Positions 56,592-64,000 of a stretch of DNA of 64,000 nucleotides are shown here, piece after piece (the first letter of the stretch is position 1; each line of letters begins with the position of its first letter). Made by a program: the position numbers and the translations under genes. The stretch is taken from positions 62,001-126,000 of the forward strand of contig JAXHUH010000352.1 in NCBI GenBank assembly GCA_034211175.1. Reading direction: 5' to 3'. The notes under the pieces are model-generated. The model saw only the letters and a list, made by a program, of their open reading frames with translations, was not told the origin of the DNA and searched no databases. Source of the stretch: JAXHUH01 sp034211175 (GTDB taxonomy: Bacteria > Actinomycetota > Acidimicrobiia > Acidimicrobiales > CAIXPF01).

Positions 56592-57857
56592 TCAGACCGC
56601 CGGCAGCGGTGTGAACGCGGCCTGCAGGTGCTTGACGCCGTGGATGAACGACGACTGCAGCTGGGCCGGCTCGCCGGTCGCCTCGATGTCGGGCAGGCGG
56701 CGGAACAGCTCACGGAACATCACGGTGATCTCCCGGCGAGCCAGGTGGGCGCCGAGACAGAAGTGCGGGCCGGGCCCGCCGAAGCCGACGTGGTGGTTGG
56801 GCGAGCGGCGCACGTCGAAGCGGTACGGGTCGACGAACACGTCCTCGTCCCGGTTGGCCGCCAGGTAGAACATGCACAGCTTGTCGCCGGCCTTGATGTC
56901 CTGGCCGCCGACGACCGTGTCCTCGGTCGCGGTGCGGCGCATGTAGGTCACGGGCGACGCGAGGCGCACGATCTCTTCGACCGCGGTCGGCGCCACGCCC
57001 TCGAAGTCCTCCTGCCAGACCTTGCGCTGGTCGGGGTTGTCGGTCAGGAACTTCAGGCCCCAGCTGATGGCGTTGCGCGTCGTCTCGTTGCCCGCCACCA
57101 CCAACAGGATGAAGAAGCTGGCCAGGTCACCGGGCGTGAGGCGGTCGCCCTCGAGCTCGGTGGACATCAGCGTGGTCGTGAGGTCGTCGGTGACGCCGGG
57201 CTTCTTCGTGGCGCCGACCTGGTTCATCAGCTCGGCGAGCTCGGCCCCGGCGGTGAGGCCGGCCATCGCCATGTCCTCCTGGGCGGCGACGTACTCCGGG
57301 TCGCTGGCACCGAGGATGATGTTGGTCCGGTCGAAGACGTACTCGTAGTGCTCCTCGCCGATCCCCATCAGGTCGCACACGATCTTGAGGGGCAGCGCGG
57401 CCGCGACGTCGACGACGAAGTCGACCTCACCCCGCTCCTGCACCCGGTCGACGATGCCCGAGGCGACCTCCTGGACCGAGTCCTCCAGCCGCTTGAGCAT
57501 CCGCGGCGTGAACCCGGCCGACACGATCCGTCGCAGCCGGGCGTGGCGCGGGTCGTCCATGGCGATCATCGACGAGAAGAACTCGCGGGCCTCGGGGATC
57601 TGGTCGGTCACGACGATCCCCTCGGCCGAGCTGAAGATCTTCGGGTGCTTCGACATGTGGAGGATGTCGGCGTGACGGGTGACGATCCACGTCCCCGGCG
57701 TCTGGGGCGGCGCCATCGGGCCCGGCGGCTGCACGGGCTCGGGATGGAACGACACCGGTGCCTCCCGACGCAGGAGCGCCAGGTCCTCCTCGATCTCGGG
57801 CTGGGGGCGAACCCAGAACTCCGGCATGATCGGGTTCGGCAATGTGATGGTCGTCAC
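56592..57857 (-). CDS. Cytochrome P450, first of a tandem pair
   Basis: A 421-residue P450, paralogue of the next gene. I-helix AGNETTRN, ExxR in EEIVRL and heme loop FGGPGPHFCLGAH with Cys367. The start is the GTG at 57857 in the same N-terminal context TTITLPNPIMPEFWV. The substrate-recognition regions before the I-helix (for example, about 40-60 and 180-210) differ from the second copy, so the two may act on different substrates with a common redox partner. No ferredoxin or reductase gene is next to them. Confidence 0.93.
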   Translation of the reverse strand: MTTITLPNPIMPEFWVRPQPEIEEDLALLRREAPVSFHPEPVQPPGPMAPPQTPGTWIVTRHADILHMSKHPKIFSSAEGIVVTDQIPEAREFFSSMIAMDDPRHARLRRIVSAGFTPRMLKRLEDSVQEVASGIVDRVQERGEVDFVVDVAAALPLKIVCDLMGIGEEHYEYVFDRTNIILGASDPEYVAAQEDMAMAGLTAGAELAELMNQVGATKKPGVTDDLTTTLMSTELEGDRLTPGDLASFFILLVVAGNETTRNAISWGLKFLTDNPDQRKVWQEDFEGVAPTAVEEIVRLASPVTYMRRTATEDTVVGGQDIKAGDKLCMFYLAANRDEDVFVDPYRFDVRRSPNHHVGFGGPGPHFCLGAHLARREITVMFRELFRRLPDIEATGEPAQLQSSFIHGVKHLQAAFTPLPAV

Positions 57858-57985
57858 ACCCGCGAACGTAGACGGCCGTTCAGGACCGTGCGAGCGCGTT
57901 CGACCCGGATGTCGATCCTCGGGAGGCTCGCGCGAGCGGTACCCTCCGGGCGTCCGACGCCCACTCCCCCGGAGACCTTCGGCCC

Positions 57986-58285
57986 GTGTCCGAGCCGACC
58001 ACCGCAGACGTCCTCACCGACCTGGAACGAACCCTCTACAGCCGCCTCGTCGAGGCGCCCGAGGGCTCGTACTCCGTCACCCTGCTCCGCGACAACGAGC
58101 TCGCCCGCCGAAAGATCGCCGAGGAGGCGTTCGAGGTGACGCTCGAGCTCGGCCGTGAGCCCGTCGACAAGTCCCGCACCGCCGAGGAGGCCGCCGACCT
58201 GGTGTTCCACCTGCTCGCCGGGCTCGTCGGGGCCGGCGTCCCGTGGGACGACGTGCTCGAGGTGCTGGAGCACCGTCGTGGCTGA
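57986..58285 (+). CDS. hisE: Phosphoribosyl-ATP pyrophosphatase
   Basis: A 99-residue all-helical MazG-type pyrophosphatase, the second step of histidine biosynthesis. Motifs: YSVTLLRDNELARRKIAEEAFEVTLE and AEEAADLVFHLLAGL, with the Glu/Asp residues (EE.. and D) binding magnesium. GTG 57986; the gene overlaps hisG by eight bases. The other his genes are not in this window. Confidence 0.95.
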   Translation: MSEPTTADVLTDLERTLYSRLVEAPEGSYSVTLLRDNELARRKIAEEAFEVTLELGREPVDKSRTAEEAADLVFHLLAGLVGAGVPWDDVLEVLEHRRG

Positions 58286-59129
58286 CCGACCGAACGGCAT
58301 CCGCATCGGCGTGCCCTCTAAGGGCCGGCTGCGCGACGACGCCATGGCCCTGCTGTCCGCCGCCGGCTACTCGACCAGCGGCCTGCGCGGCTCCGGCTCG
58401 ACCGCACAGATGGGCGAGCTCGAGCTGGTCGAGATGCGCCCGAAGGACGCCGCCGCCGCGCTGGCCGCGTCGTCGCTCGACGCCGCGTTCATCGCCACCG
58501 ACATCGCCATGGAGACCGGCATCGCCGACTGGCCGTCGCGCCCGCTCGGCCACGCCCGCTCGACGCTGGTGCTGGCCAGCCGCGACGACGACGGCCGCAC
58601 CAGCGCGGAGGACCTCGCCGGCGGGACGATCGCCACCCACATGCCCCGCATCACCCGCCGGTTCTTCGCCGAGCGCGACATCTCGGTGCGGGTCGTGGCC
58701 ATGGGCGGCTCGCTCGAGGGCGTGTGCGCGGCCGGCCTCGCCGACGCCATCGTCGACAACCGCGAGACCGGCACGTCGCTGCGCCAGAACCGCCTGCGGG
58801 TGCTCGAGGAGATCCAGGAGTGCGAGGCCGAGCTGGTCCGCCACCCGGACCGCACCGTCGGTGACCTCGAGCTGCGCATCGAGGCCGCGCTGGCGGCGCG
58901 GGCCCACCGCTACGTCATGCTCCACATCCCCGCCGACTCGGTCGACAAGCTCGGCGGGATCTTCCACGGGCTCGAGTCACCCACGGTGCTGCCCCTCGCC
59001 GGCCGTCCCGACCTGGTCGCCGTGCACTTCGTGGTGCGTCACGGTGAGCTGTGGGAGCGCCTCGGCGACCTGCGCGAGCTCGGCGCCTCGGGCATCGTCG
59101 CCACCCAGCCGGTCGCCCTGCTGGAGTAG
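58278..59129 (+). CDS. hisG: ATP phosphoribosyltransferase, long form
   Basis: A 283-residue HisG_L, the first enzyme of histidine biosynthesis. Catalytic region: IGVPSKGRLRDDAMALL near residue 8, the PRPP-binding loop near residue 157 (AAGLADAIVDNRETGTSL), and a C-terminal regulatory domain of about 80 residues (YVMLHIPADSVDKLGGIFHGLESPTVLPL) that binds histidine for feedback inhibition; the short form lacks it. GTG 58278 inside hisE. Confidence 0.95.
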   Translation: MADRPNGIRIGVPSKGRLRDDAMALLSAAGYSTSGLRGSGSTAQMGELELVEMRPKDAAAALAASSLDAAFIATDIAMETGIADWPSRPLGHARSTLVLASRDDDGRTSAEDLAGGTIATHMPRITRRFFAERDISVRVVAMGGSLEGVCAAGLADAIVDNRETGTSLRQNRLRVLEEIQECEAELVRHPDRTVGDLELRIEAALAARAHRYVMLHIPADSVDKLGGIFHGLESPTVLPLAGRPDLVAVHFVVRHGELWERLGDLRELGASGIVATQPVALLE

Positions 59130-59224
59130 CGCATCGGGCGGGTCGCGGGTCCGCCCCGGGTTCGACCACCACCTGAAGAACGTGACGGCGGACCGCGGCG
59201 CCGGTCCGGCGCGCGCCCGCCGCC

Positions 59225-60049
59225 TCAGTCGTCCTCGGTGCTCCAGGTGAGGAGGCGCCGGCGGGCGGCGAGGAACGTGCGGTCGCAGGCGTAGCCGATG
59301 ATCCCGATGGCGATGACCGCGACGTAGACCCCGGGCGTGTCGATGCGGCGGTAGCTGTTGACCATGAGCGCCCCGAGGCCCTGCGACGGCACGACCATCT
59401 CCGCCAGGAACACGCCGATGATGGTGCCCACGAGGCCGACGCGGGCGCCGGTGAGGATCCCGGGGAGCGCGGCGGGCAGCACGACGCGGCGAGCCACGTC
59501 GACGGGCCCCTGGCCGAGGGACCGGGCCGACCAGACGAGCTGGGTCGGCACCCTCGACGCCGCCGCGGCCGAGGCGAGCAGGATCGGGAACGTGCCCTCC
59601 AGCACGCCGAGCGCCAGCTTCGACGAGCTCCCGAAGCCCAACACGATGACGAGCGCCGGGTAGATGGCCAGCTTCGGCACCGGGAACGCGAACGAGATGA
59701 TCGGCCGCAGCATCGAGCGCACCCAGCGGACGCGGCCGATCGCGACACCGACGATCACGCCGATGGCCAGCGAGATGGCGAACGCCCACAGGATGCGCCC
59801 GAGCGTGGTCACCAGCTCCTCGGGCAGGCGGCGCACGCCCGAGAAGGGCTGGCCCGCCTCCCACATCTCCTGCGCCCGCTCCCACACCGCTGGGAGGGTC
59901 GGCAGCGCGAACGGGTTGTCGATCACGGCGGCGAGCAGCGTCCAGCCCACCCCGAGCACGGCGAACGGGTAGACCAGCTCGGCGAGCCGGCGGAGCCCGC
60001 GCAGGCCGATGGTCACGGGCGCCGGCGCGCTGATGGCCAACGACGTCAC
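59225..60049 (-). CDS. ABC transporter permease, SsuC/TauC type (second permease)
   Basis: A 274-residue permease of the nitrate/sulfonate/taurine family: about six helices, and the EAA-type loop near residue 165 (AARSLGQGPVDVARRVVLPAALPGILTGARVGL). GTG 60049 overlaps the stop of the first permease gene (GTGA), and the stop is followed by a 95-bp gap to hisG (convergent). With the other permease it should form a heterodimeric channel. Confidence 0.92.
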   Translation of the reverse strand: MTSLAISAPAPVTIGLRGLRRLAELVYPFAVLGVGWTLLAAVIDNPFALPTLPAVWERAQEMWEAGQPFSGVRRLPEELVTTLGRILWAFAISLAIGVIVGVAIGRVRWVRSMLRPIISFAFPVPKLAIYPALVIVLGFGSSSKLALGVLEGTFPILLASAAAASRVPTQLVWSARSLGQGPVDVARRVVLPAALPGILTGARVGLVGTIIGVFLAEMVVPSQGLGALMVNSYRRIDTPGVYVAVIAIGIIGYACDRTFLAARRRLLTWSTEDD

Positions 60050-60813
60050 ACGTCCCCCTCGAACCAGGGCACGAACCGCAGGACGGAGCGGACGTAGAGC
60101 GCGTCGATGGCCCAGCCGACGATGGCGATGATGGCCGTCACCGCCCACACCTCCTCGTCGAGGCCGACGTCGTAGAACCCGTAGAGGTAGGCGCCGATCC
60201 CGGTGTCGCGCACGAGCAGCTCGGCACCGACGAGCACGAAGATGCTGATCCCGATGGCGAGGCGCAGGCCGCTCAGGATCTGCCCGAGCGCAGCCGGTGC
60301 CACGACCGTGACCATCGAGCGGGCGCGACCGTGACCGAGCGAGCTCGCCGACCACAGCAGCTTCGGGTCGATCGCCCGGGCGCCGTGGTAGGCGGAGATC
60401 ACGACGGGGATGAGGCTGCCGAGCGCGATGACCGTGATCCGGCTGCGGTCGTTGGCGCCCCACAGGAGCACGAGCAGCAGGATCAGGGCGGCCTTCGGCA
60501 CCGGGTAGAGCACGGTCAGGATCGGGTCCACGGCCCGGAACAGCCAGCCGATCCGGCCCATCAGCAGGCCCAGGGGCACCCCGATGGCGATGGCGGCGCC
60601 GAGGCCCGCCAGCCAGCGGACGGCCGAGTGCCCGAGTGCGATCCACACGTCGGCGCCGCGGAGCTGGTCCACGACCTCGGCGGCGACGTCGGTGGCCGGT
60701 GGGAACACGGCCAGGCGGTCCCAGTTGCGCGCCCCGAGCTCCCACAGCACGAACACCGCGATGATCCCGACCGCAGGGAGCACGACGCCGTGCACGAGCC
60801 GGTCGCGGCTCAC
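60046..60813 (-). CDS. ABC transporter permease, SsuC/TauC type (first permease)
   Basis: A 255-residue permease homologous to the next gene, six helices, EAA loop at about residue 150 (ASSLGHGRARSMVTVVAPAALGQILSGLRLA). GTG 60813 overlaps the ATPase stop. Two different permeases in one operon are less usual than a single homodimer in this family. Confidence 0.92.
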   Translation of the reverse strand: MSRDRLVHGVVLPAVGIIAVFVLWELGARNWDRLAVFPPATDVAAEVVDQLRGADVWIALGHSAVRWLAGLGAAIAIGVPLGLLMGRIGWLFRAVDPILTVLYPVPKAALILLLVLLWGANDRSRITVIALGSLIPVVISAYHGARAIDPKLLWSASSLGHGRARSMVTVVAPAALGQILSGLRLAIGISIFVLVGAELLVRDTGIGAYLYGFYDVGLDEEVWAVTAIIAIVGWAIDALYVRSVLRFVPWFEGDV

Positions 60814-61664
60814 GGCGCCACGTCCGCCGCCGGCGCCTCGAGCAGGTGCCACACGCGGTGGTGGAGCTCGGCGAAGCGGGGGTGGTCGAGGATGTCCTCG
60901 CGGTCGCGGGGGCGCGGAATGTCGACGTCGATGATCTCGGCGACGGTCGAGGGGCGATGCGTCAGCACGACGATCCGGTCCGAGAGGTAGATCGCCTCCT
61001 CCACCGAGTGGGTCACGAACAGGACGGTCTTCGTCGTGCCCGCCCAGATGGTGGTCAGCTCCCGCTGGAGCTGATGGCGGGTCTGGGCGTCGAGCGCACC
61101 GAACGGCTCGTCCATGAGCAGCACGTCGGGGTCCTGGGCCAACGTGCGGGCGATCGCCACCCGCTGCTGCATGCCGCCCGACAGCTCCTTCGGGTAGCGG
61201 TCCGCGCTGTCGGCGAGGCCGACCATCTCCAGGTACCGGGCCGCCTCCCGCTTCGCCTCCCGCCTCCCGGCGCCGCGGGCCCGCAGGCCCTCGGCGACGT
61301 TGCCGGCAACCGTCTTCCACGGGAACAGGCCGTACTGCTGGAAGACGATGCCCCGGTCGACACCCGGGCCGTCGACGTCGATGCCGTCGTGGCGCACCGA
61401 CCCGCCCGACGCCTCCAGGAAGCCGGCAACGATGTAGAGCAGCGTCGACTTCCCGCAGCCGGACGGGCCGACGATCGAGCAGAACTCGCCGGGCCGTACG
61501 TCGACGTCGATGTGATCGATGGCGACGACCTCGTCACGGCCGGAACGTCCCGGGTAGACCTTGCGAACCCCGTCGAGGCCGATCGCCGCGACGCCGTCCC
61601 GCACCCCGGGGGCGGCGGGGGCCGCCTCCGGGGCGTCGGGTGCGGTGGGGGCCGGATCGGTCAT
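60810..61664 (-). CDS. ABC transporter ATP-binding protein, SsuB/TauB type
   Basis: A 284-residue ATPase: Walker A GPSGCGKST near residue 69, Q-loop FQQYGLFPW, signature LSGGMQQR near 165, Walker B LLMDEPFGALD and H-loop FVTHSVEEA. A proline- and alanine-rich N-terminus of about 25 residues is unusual for the family. ATG 61664. Partner of the two permeases and of the lipoprotein at 61715. Confidence 0.95.
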   Translation of the reverse strand: MTDPAPTAPDAPEAAPAAPGVRDGVAAIGLDGVRKVYPGRSGRDEVVAIDHIDVDVRPGEFCSIVGPSGCGKSTLLYIVAGFLEASGGSVRHDGIDVDGPGVDRGIVFQQYGLFPWKTVAGNVAEGLRARGAGRREAKREAARYLEMVGLADSADRYPKELSGGMQQRVAIARTLAQDPDVLLMDEPFGALDAQTRHQLQRELTTIWAGTTKTVLFVTHSVEEAIYLSDRIVVLTHRPSTVAEIIDVDIPRPRDREDILDHPRFAELHHRVWHLLEAPAADVAP

Positions 61665-61714
61665 GGCGTCGCTCGTTCCGTTCTGGCGCCCGGCGGCGAG
61701 GTGGTCGGTCGGGC

Positions 61715-62818
61715 TCACGAGCCGTCGGCGGTGACGCTGATGCCCTCGACGATCAGGTCCGCCGCCGGGATCCCGCCCTCGGCGGCGCCCCGTTCGGCGA
61801 AGAAGTCCCAGCTCGCCTGGAGGGCCTCGACGTCGACCGCGTAGTCGGCGGTGCGGACGAAGTCCTGGTCGGTGAGGAGGTACGGCTCGAGCGCCTCCGC
61901 CGGGATCTCGTTGAGCTCGGCGGTCAGCGCGATGACCTCGTCGCGGTTCGCCGGGTCGTTCACCCAGCCGGCGATGCCCACCATGTCCTCGACGAAGCAC
62001 CCGACGGCCTCGGGGTGCTCCTCGACGAAGGAGCGGGAGAAGCCCTGGAGCAACGTCGGGAACGGCATGATCACGTCGCGGTCCTCGAACAGCGTCTCGT
62101 AGTCCGGGTTCTCGGCGACCTGGAGGTAGAACGGCACCGGCAGCGGCGCCAGGTCGACCTGGCCCGCCAGGAGGGCGTCGGCCATCTGCGGGAACGGCAC
62201 CTCGGCGAACTGGACGTCCTCACCGACGACGAGCCCGGCCTCGGACTCGAGGTACGCGGCGACGATGTAGTCGATCGATCCGCCGATGGCGTTGGAGCCG
62301 ATCGTGGCGCCGTCGAGGTCGGCGAGCGTCGTGCCGGCGGGCGCCACCCAGTTCACCGAGAAGCCCTCCTCGACCTCGGAGAAGATCTCGCCGGTGAGGA
62401 CGATGTCCGCGCCCTGCTCGACGGCCGTGAGGGCGGACAGGGCACCGAACGTGCCGCCGTCGACGGTTCCGGCCGCGGTGGCCTGCAGCTGCGGGGCGGT
62501 GCCGTTGAACCGCTCCCACTCGACCTCGTAGCAGGTGCCGAGGTTGGGCGCCTGCTCGGGCGCCATCTGCATGACGTAGTTGATCTCCTCGACCGGGAAG
62601 CCCCAGCCCATCCGGATCGTCACGAGCTCGGCTGCGTCCTCGGGGGCTGCGTCCTCGCCCTCGGCGTCGCCGCCGGACGTGTCATCGGTGTCGGCCGACG
62701 CGTCGTCGGTCGTGTCGGCCGCATCGGTCGCGGCATCATCGTCGTCGTCACCGCCACAGGCACCGGCGGCGAGCGCAACGACGGACAGCACGGCGATCAA
62801 GCTCCGCTTGGCACCCAC
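61715..62818 (-). CDS. NMT1/SsuA-type substrate-binding lipoprotein
   Basis: A 367-residue exported protein with a lipobox (LAAGAC, Cys near residue 22), an acidic, threonine-rich linker of about 45 residues, then the NMT1/THI5 fold (TIRMGWGFPVEEINYVMQMA; LQATAAGTVDGGTFGALSALTAVEQGADIV; TIGSNAIGGSIDYIVAAYLESEAG). Start GTG 62818, with GAGGAGG six bases upstream. Such proteins bind sulfonates, taurine, nitrate, bicarbonate or pyrimidines. The ligand is not clear here; the gene next to it on the other strand belongs to the opine dehydrogenase family. Confidence 0.92.
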   Translation of the reverse strand: MGAKRSLIAVLSVVALAAGACGGDDDDDAATDAADTTDDASADTDDTSGGDAEGEDAAPEDAAELVTIRMGWGFPVEEINYVMQMAPEQAPNLGTCYEVEWERFNGTAPQLQATAAGTVDGGTFGALSALTAVEQGADIVLTGEIFSEVEEGFSVNWVAPAGTTLADLDGATIGSNAIGGSIDYIVAAYLESEAGLVVGEDVQFAEVPFPQMADALLAGQVDLAPLPVPFYLQVAENPDYETLFEDRDVIMPFPTLLQGFSRSFVEEHPEAVGCFVEDMVGIAGWVNDPANRDEVIALTAELNEIPAEALEPYLLTDQDFVRTADYAVDVEALQASWDFFAERGAAEGGIPAADLIVEGISVTADGS

Positions 62819-62948
62819 GGAGACCTCCTCGAAACGGTTGGCGGGTGGGACGCGTCGGGAATCGACCTCTCCCGGCCGGCTGCGCCCCCGGCTCCCGGGC
62901 TCGGTCGAAGGTGTCGACACTGTCCGCCGGCCACGGGCCCGGGGGGAA

Positions 62949-62960
62949 GGACCACGGTCC
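62949..62960. promoter_or_regulatory. Inverted repeat in the ABC-operon/opine-dehydrogenase divergent gap
   Basis: GGACC-AC-GGTCC forms a short perfect inverted repeat in the 197-bp gap between two divergent genes, followed by another GGACC at 62968. It may be an operator, but GC-rich context makes it weak. Confidence 0.25.
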
Positions 62961-63015
62961 GGTGGACGGACCATCGGCCCGGCGAGGTCGGGCGCTTCGG
63001 CCCTACCGTTCGGCC

Positions 63016-64000
63016 ATGGCAGATCCCGTCGCCGTGCTCGGAGGAGGCAACGGGGCCCACGCGGCCGTCGTCGACCTGTGTGTCGCCGGGTTCGACGTCC
63101 GCTGGTGGGTCCGACGCCCGGAGGTCGCGCCCCGAGACGGGCTGCGTCACCGGGGCGTGTTCGGCGAGGGTGTCGTGCACCCGTCGCTCGTCTCGGACGA
63201 CGTCTCGGAGGTCGTGGCCGGCGCGGGGCTCGTCGTCGTGCCCCTGCCGGCGACCGCCCAGGCCACCGTGCTCGGCCTCCTGACCCCGACGCTCGCGGCC
63301 GGGCAGGTCGTCGCGTTCCTCCCCGGCACGTTCGGCTCCGCGCTCGGCGCCGCCCGCCGTCCCGACGTCGTGTGGCTCGAGGTCGGGACCCTCCCCTACC
63401 TGGCCCGCGTCACCGGCCACGGCGAGGTGGCGATCCCGGTGCGGGCCCACCGACTTCCCACCGGCTCGATCCCCGGCGGCGGCCCGGACGCCGACCGGGC
63501 CCACGCCGTCTTCTCGGCCGCGTACCCGGCGAGCGTCCGGGTCGAGGACGGGCTCGACGCAGCGCTCACCAACTGGGGCCCGGTGATCCACCCGCCGCTG
63601 CTGGTCCACAACCTCGGCGCGATCGAGTCGCTCGCCGGGCGCTTCGACATCCACGCCGAGGGCACCAGCCCCGCGGTGCGACGCACGATGCTGGCCCTCG
63701 ACACCGAGCGCATCACACTGCGCCGGGCGCTGGGGATCGGAGGCGAGCACTGGCCGCTCGCCCACCACCACGACCGCGACCCCCGGGGCATGTACCCGCC
63801 CGACGGGCACGAGGCCCTGGTGGCGTCGGGCCTGTGGCGGGAGTCGATCAGCCTCGACCACCGCTACTTCAGCGAGGACGTCGAGCTCGGCCTCGTGCTC
63901 AACGAGTCGATCGGCGCCGCGGTCGGCCATCCGATGCCGATCACCTCCGCGATCATCGACCTGCTGGCCGCGGCCGTGGGCCGCGACGTACGGGCGAGTG
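63016..64000 (+). CDS. NAD/NADP octopine/nopaline dehydrogenase-family protein, 3' end outside window
   Basis: The first 328 residues of an opine-dehydrogenase-type enzyme. A Rossmann motif GGGNGAHAAV lies near residue 9, followed by the expected strands (DVRWWVRRPE; LVVVPLPATAQATV; FLPGTFGSAL). The C-terminal domain starts near 205 (LTNWGPVIHPPLLVHNLGAIES) with the conserved His-Pro pair of the family. Members make or break opines, linking an amino acid and an oxo acid via a secondary amine; related enzymes act on other substrates. ATG 63016; it is divergent from the NMT1-type ABC operon, which could import its substrate. Confidence 0.9.
   Translation, partial: MADPVAVLGGGNGAHAAVVDLCVAGFDVRWWVRRPEVAPRDGLRHRGVFGEGVVHPSLVSDDVSEVVAGAGLVVVPLPATAQATVLGLLTPTLAAGQVVAFLPGTFGSALGAARRPDVVWLEVGTLPYLARVTGHGEVAIPVRAHRLPTGSIPGGGPDADRAHAVFSAAYPASVRVEDGLDAALTNWGPVIHPPLLVHNLGAIESLAGRFDIHAEGTSPAVRRTMLALDTERITLRRALGIGGEHWPLAHHHDRDPRGMYPPDGHEALVASGLWRESISLDHRYFSEDVELGLVLNESIGAAVGHPMPITSAIIDLLAAAVGRDVRAS

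Noticed and set aside
1..64000. CRISPR arrays, prophage, insertion sequences
   Set aside because: No regularly spaced direct repeats with unique spacers, no transposase or phage genes; the tandem repeats found are contiguous and without spacers.

Overview
This is a gene-dense, very GC-rich stretch (roughly 70% by eye) with GTG starts, ATGA/GTGA overlaps between operon genes, class F sortase, actinobacterial P450s, a CGNR zinc-finger regulator and an NnaR-like regulator. It looks like the chromosome of a high-GC actinobacterium, plausibly an Acidimicrobiia-type lineage; the class is an inference and no rRNA or marker gene is present. I saw no phage, insertion sequence, CRISPR array, tRNA or rRNA.

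Layout. 1-7952: a BMP-type ABC importer (ATPase, two permeases, lipoprotein) followed by translationally coupled genes for an alpha/beta hydrolase, a catalytically dead biuret-hydrolase paralogue, an intact biuret hydrolase and an allophanate hydrolase; together they read as an import-and-use system for biuret or a related ureide as nitrogen source. 8015-17374: single metabolic genes (crotonase, EamA exporter, VOC protein, sulfurtransferase, aldo/keto reductase, amidohydrolase, C-S lyase), a heptad-repeat protein built from DNA tandem repeats, and an 82-bp tandem repeat at the end of the sulfurtransferase gene. 17433-25884: aconitase with an unusual twin-palindrome leader, a CMD/AhpD protein, a low-GC orphan membrane protein, phosphoketolase and a small P-loop kinase. 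25906-37009: three regulator neighbourhoods with clear palindromic operators, a two-component system whose response regulator has lost its receiver N-terminus at a junction with a trypsin-like protease, a methyltransferase broken by one amber codon, a CoA-transferase pair and small secreted or membrane proteins.

37028-51893 is a nitrate/nitrite assimilation island: siroheme synthase (CysG), a HemD-like protein, an NnaR-like HemD-winged-helix regulator, NirD, NirB, a NarK-type transporter, and a nitrate reductase whose electron donor is a ferredoxin-DmsC fusion. Nitrate is imported, reduced to nitrite and then to ammonium by siroheme-dependent NirBD; CysG makes the siroheme. A sortase/DUF4397 surface pair sits inside this island. 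Together with the biuret operon, this makes nitrogen scavenging the main theme of the window.

51937-64000: TetR regulator, small secreted proteins, a DUF2231-Rieske fusion, two tandem cytochromes P450 that are nearly identical in their C-terminal halves, hisE-hisG, an SsuABC/NMT1-type ABC importer operon, and the start of an octopine/nopaline-dehydrogenase-family gene cut by the window end. The observations most worth following are the dead biuret-hydrolase paralogue kept inside its own operon, the response-regulator/protease junction, the twin palindromes upstream of aconitase, and the quinol-type electron module attached to an assimilatory-looking nitrate reductase.
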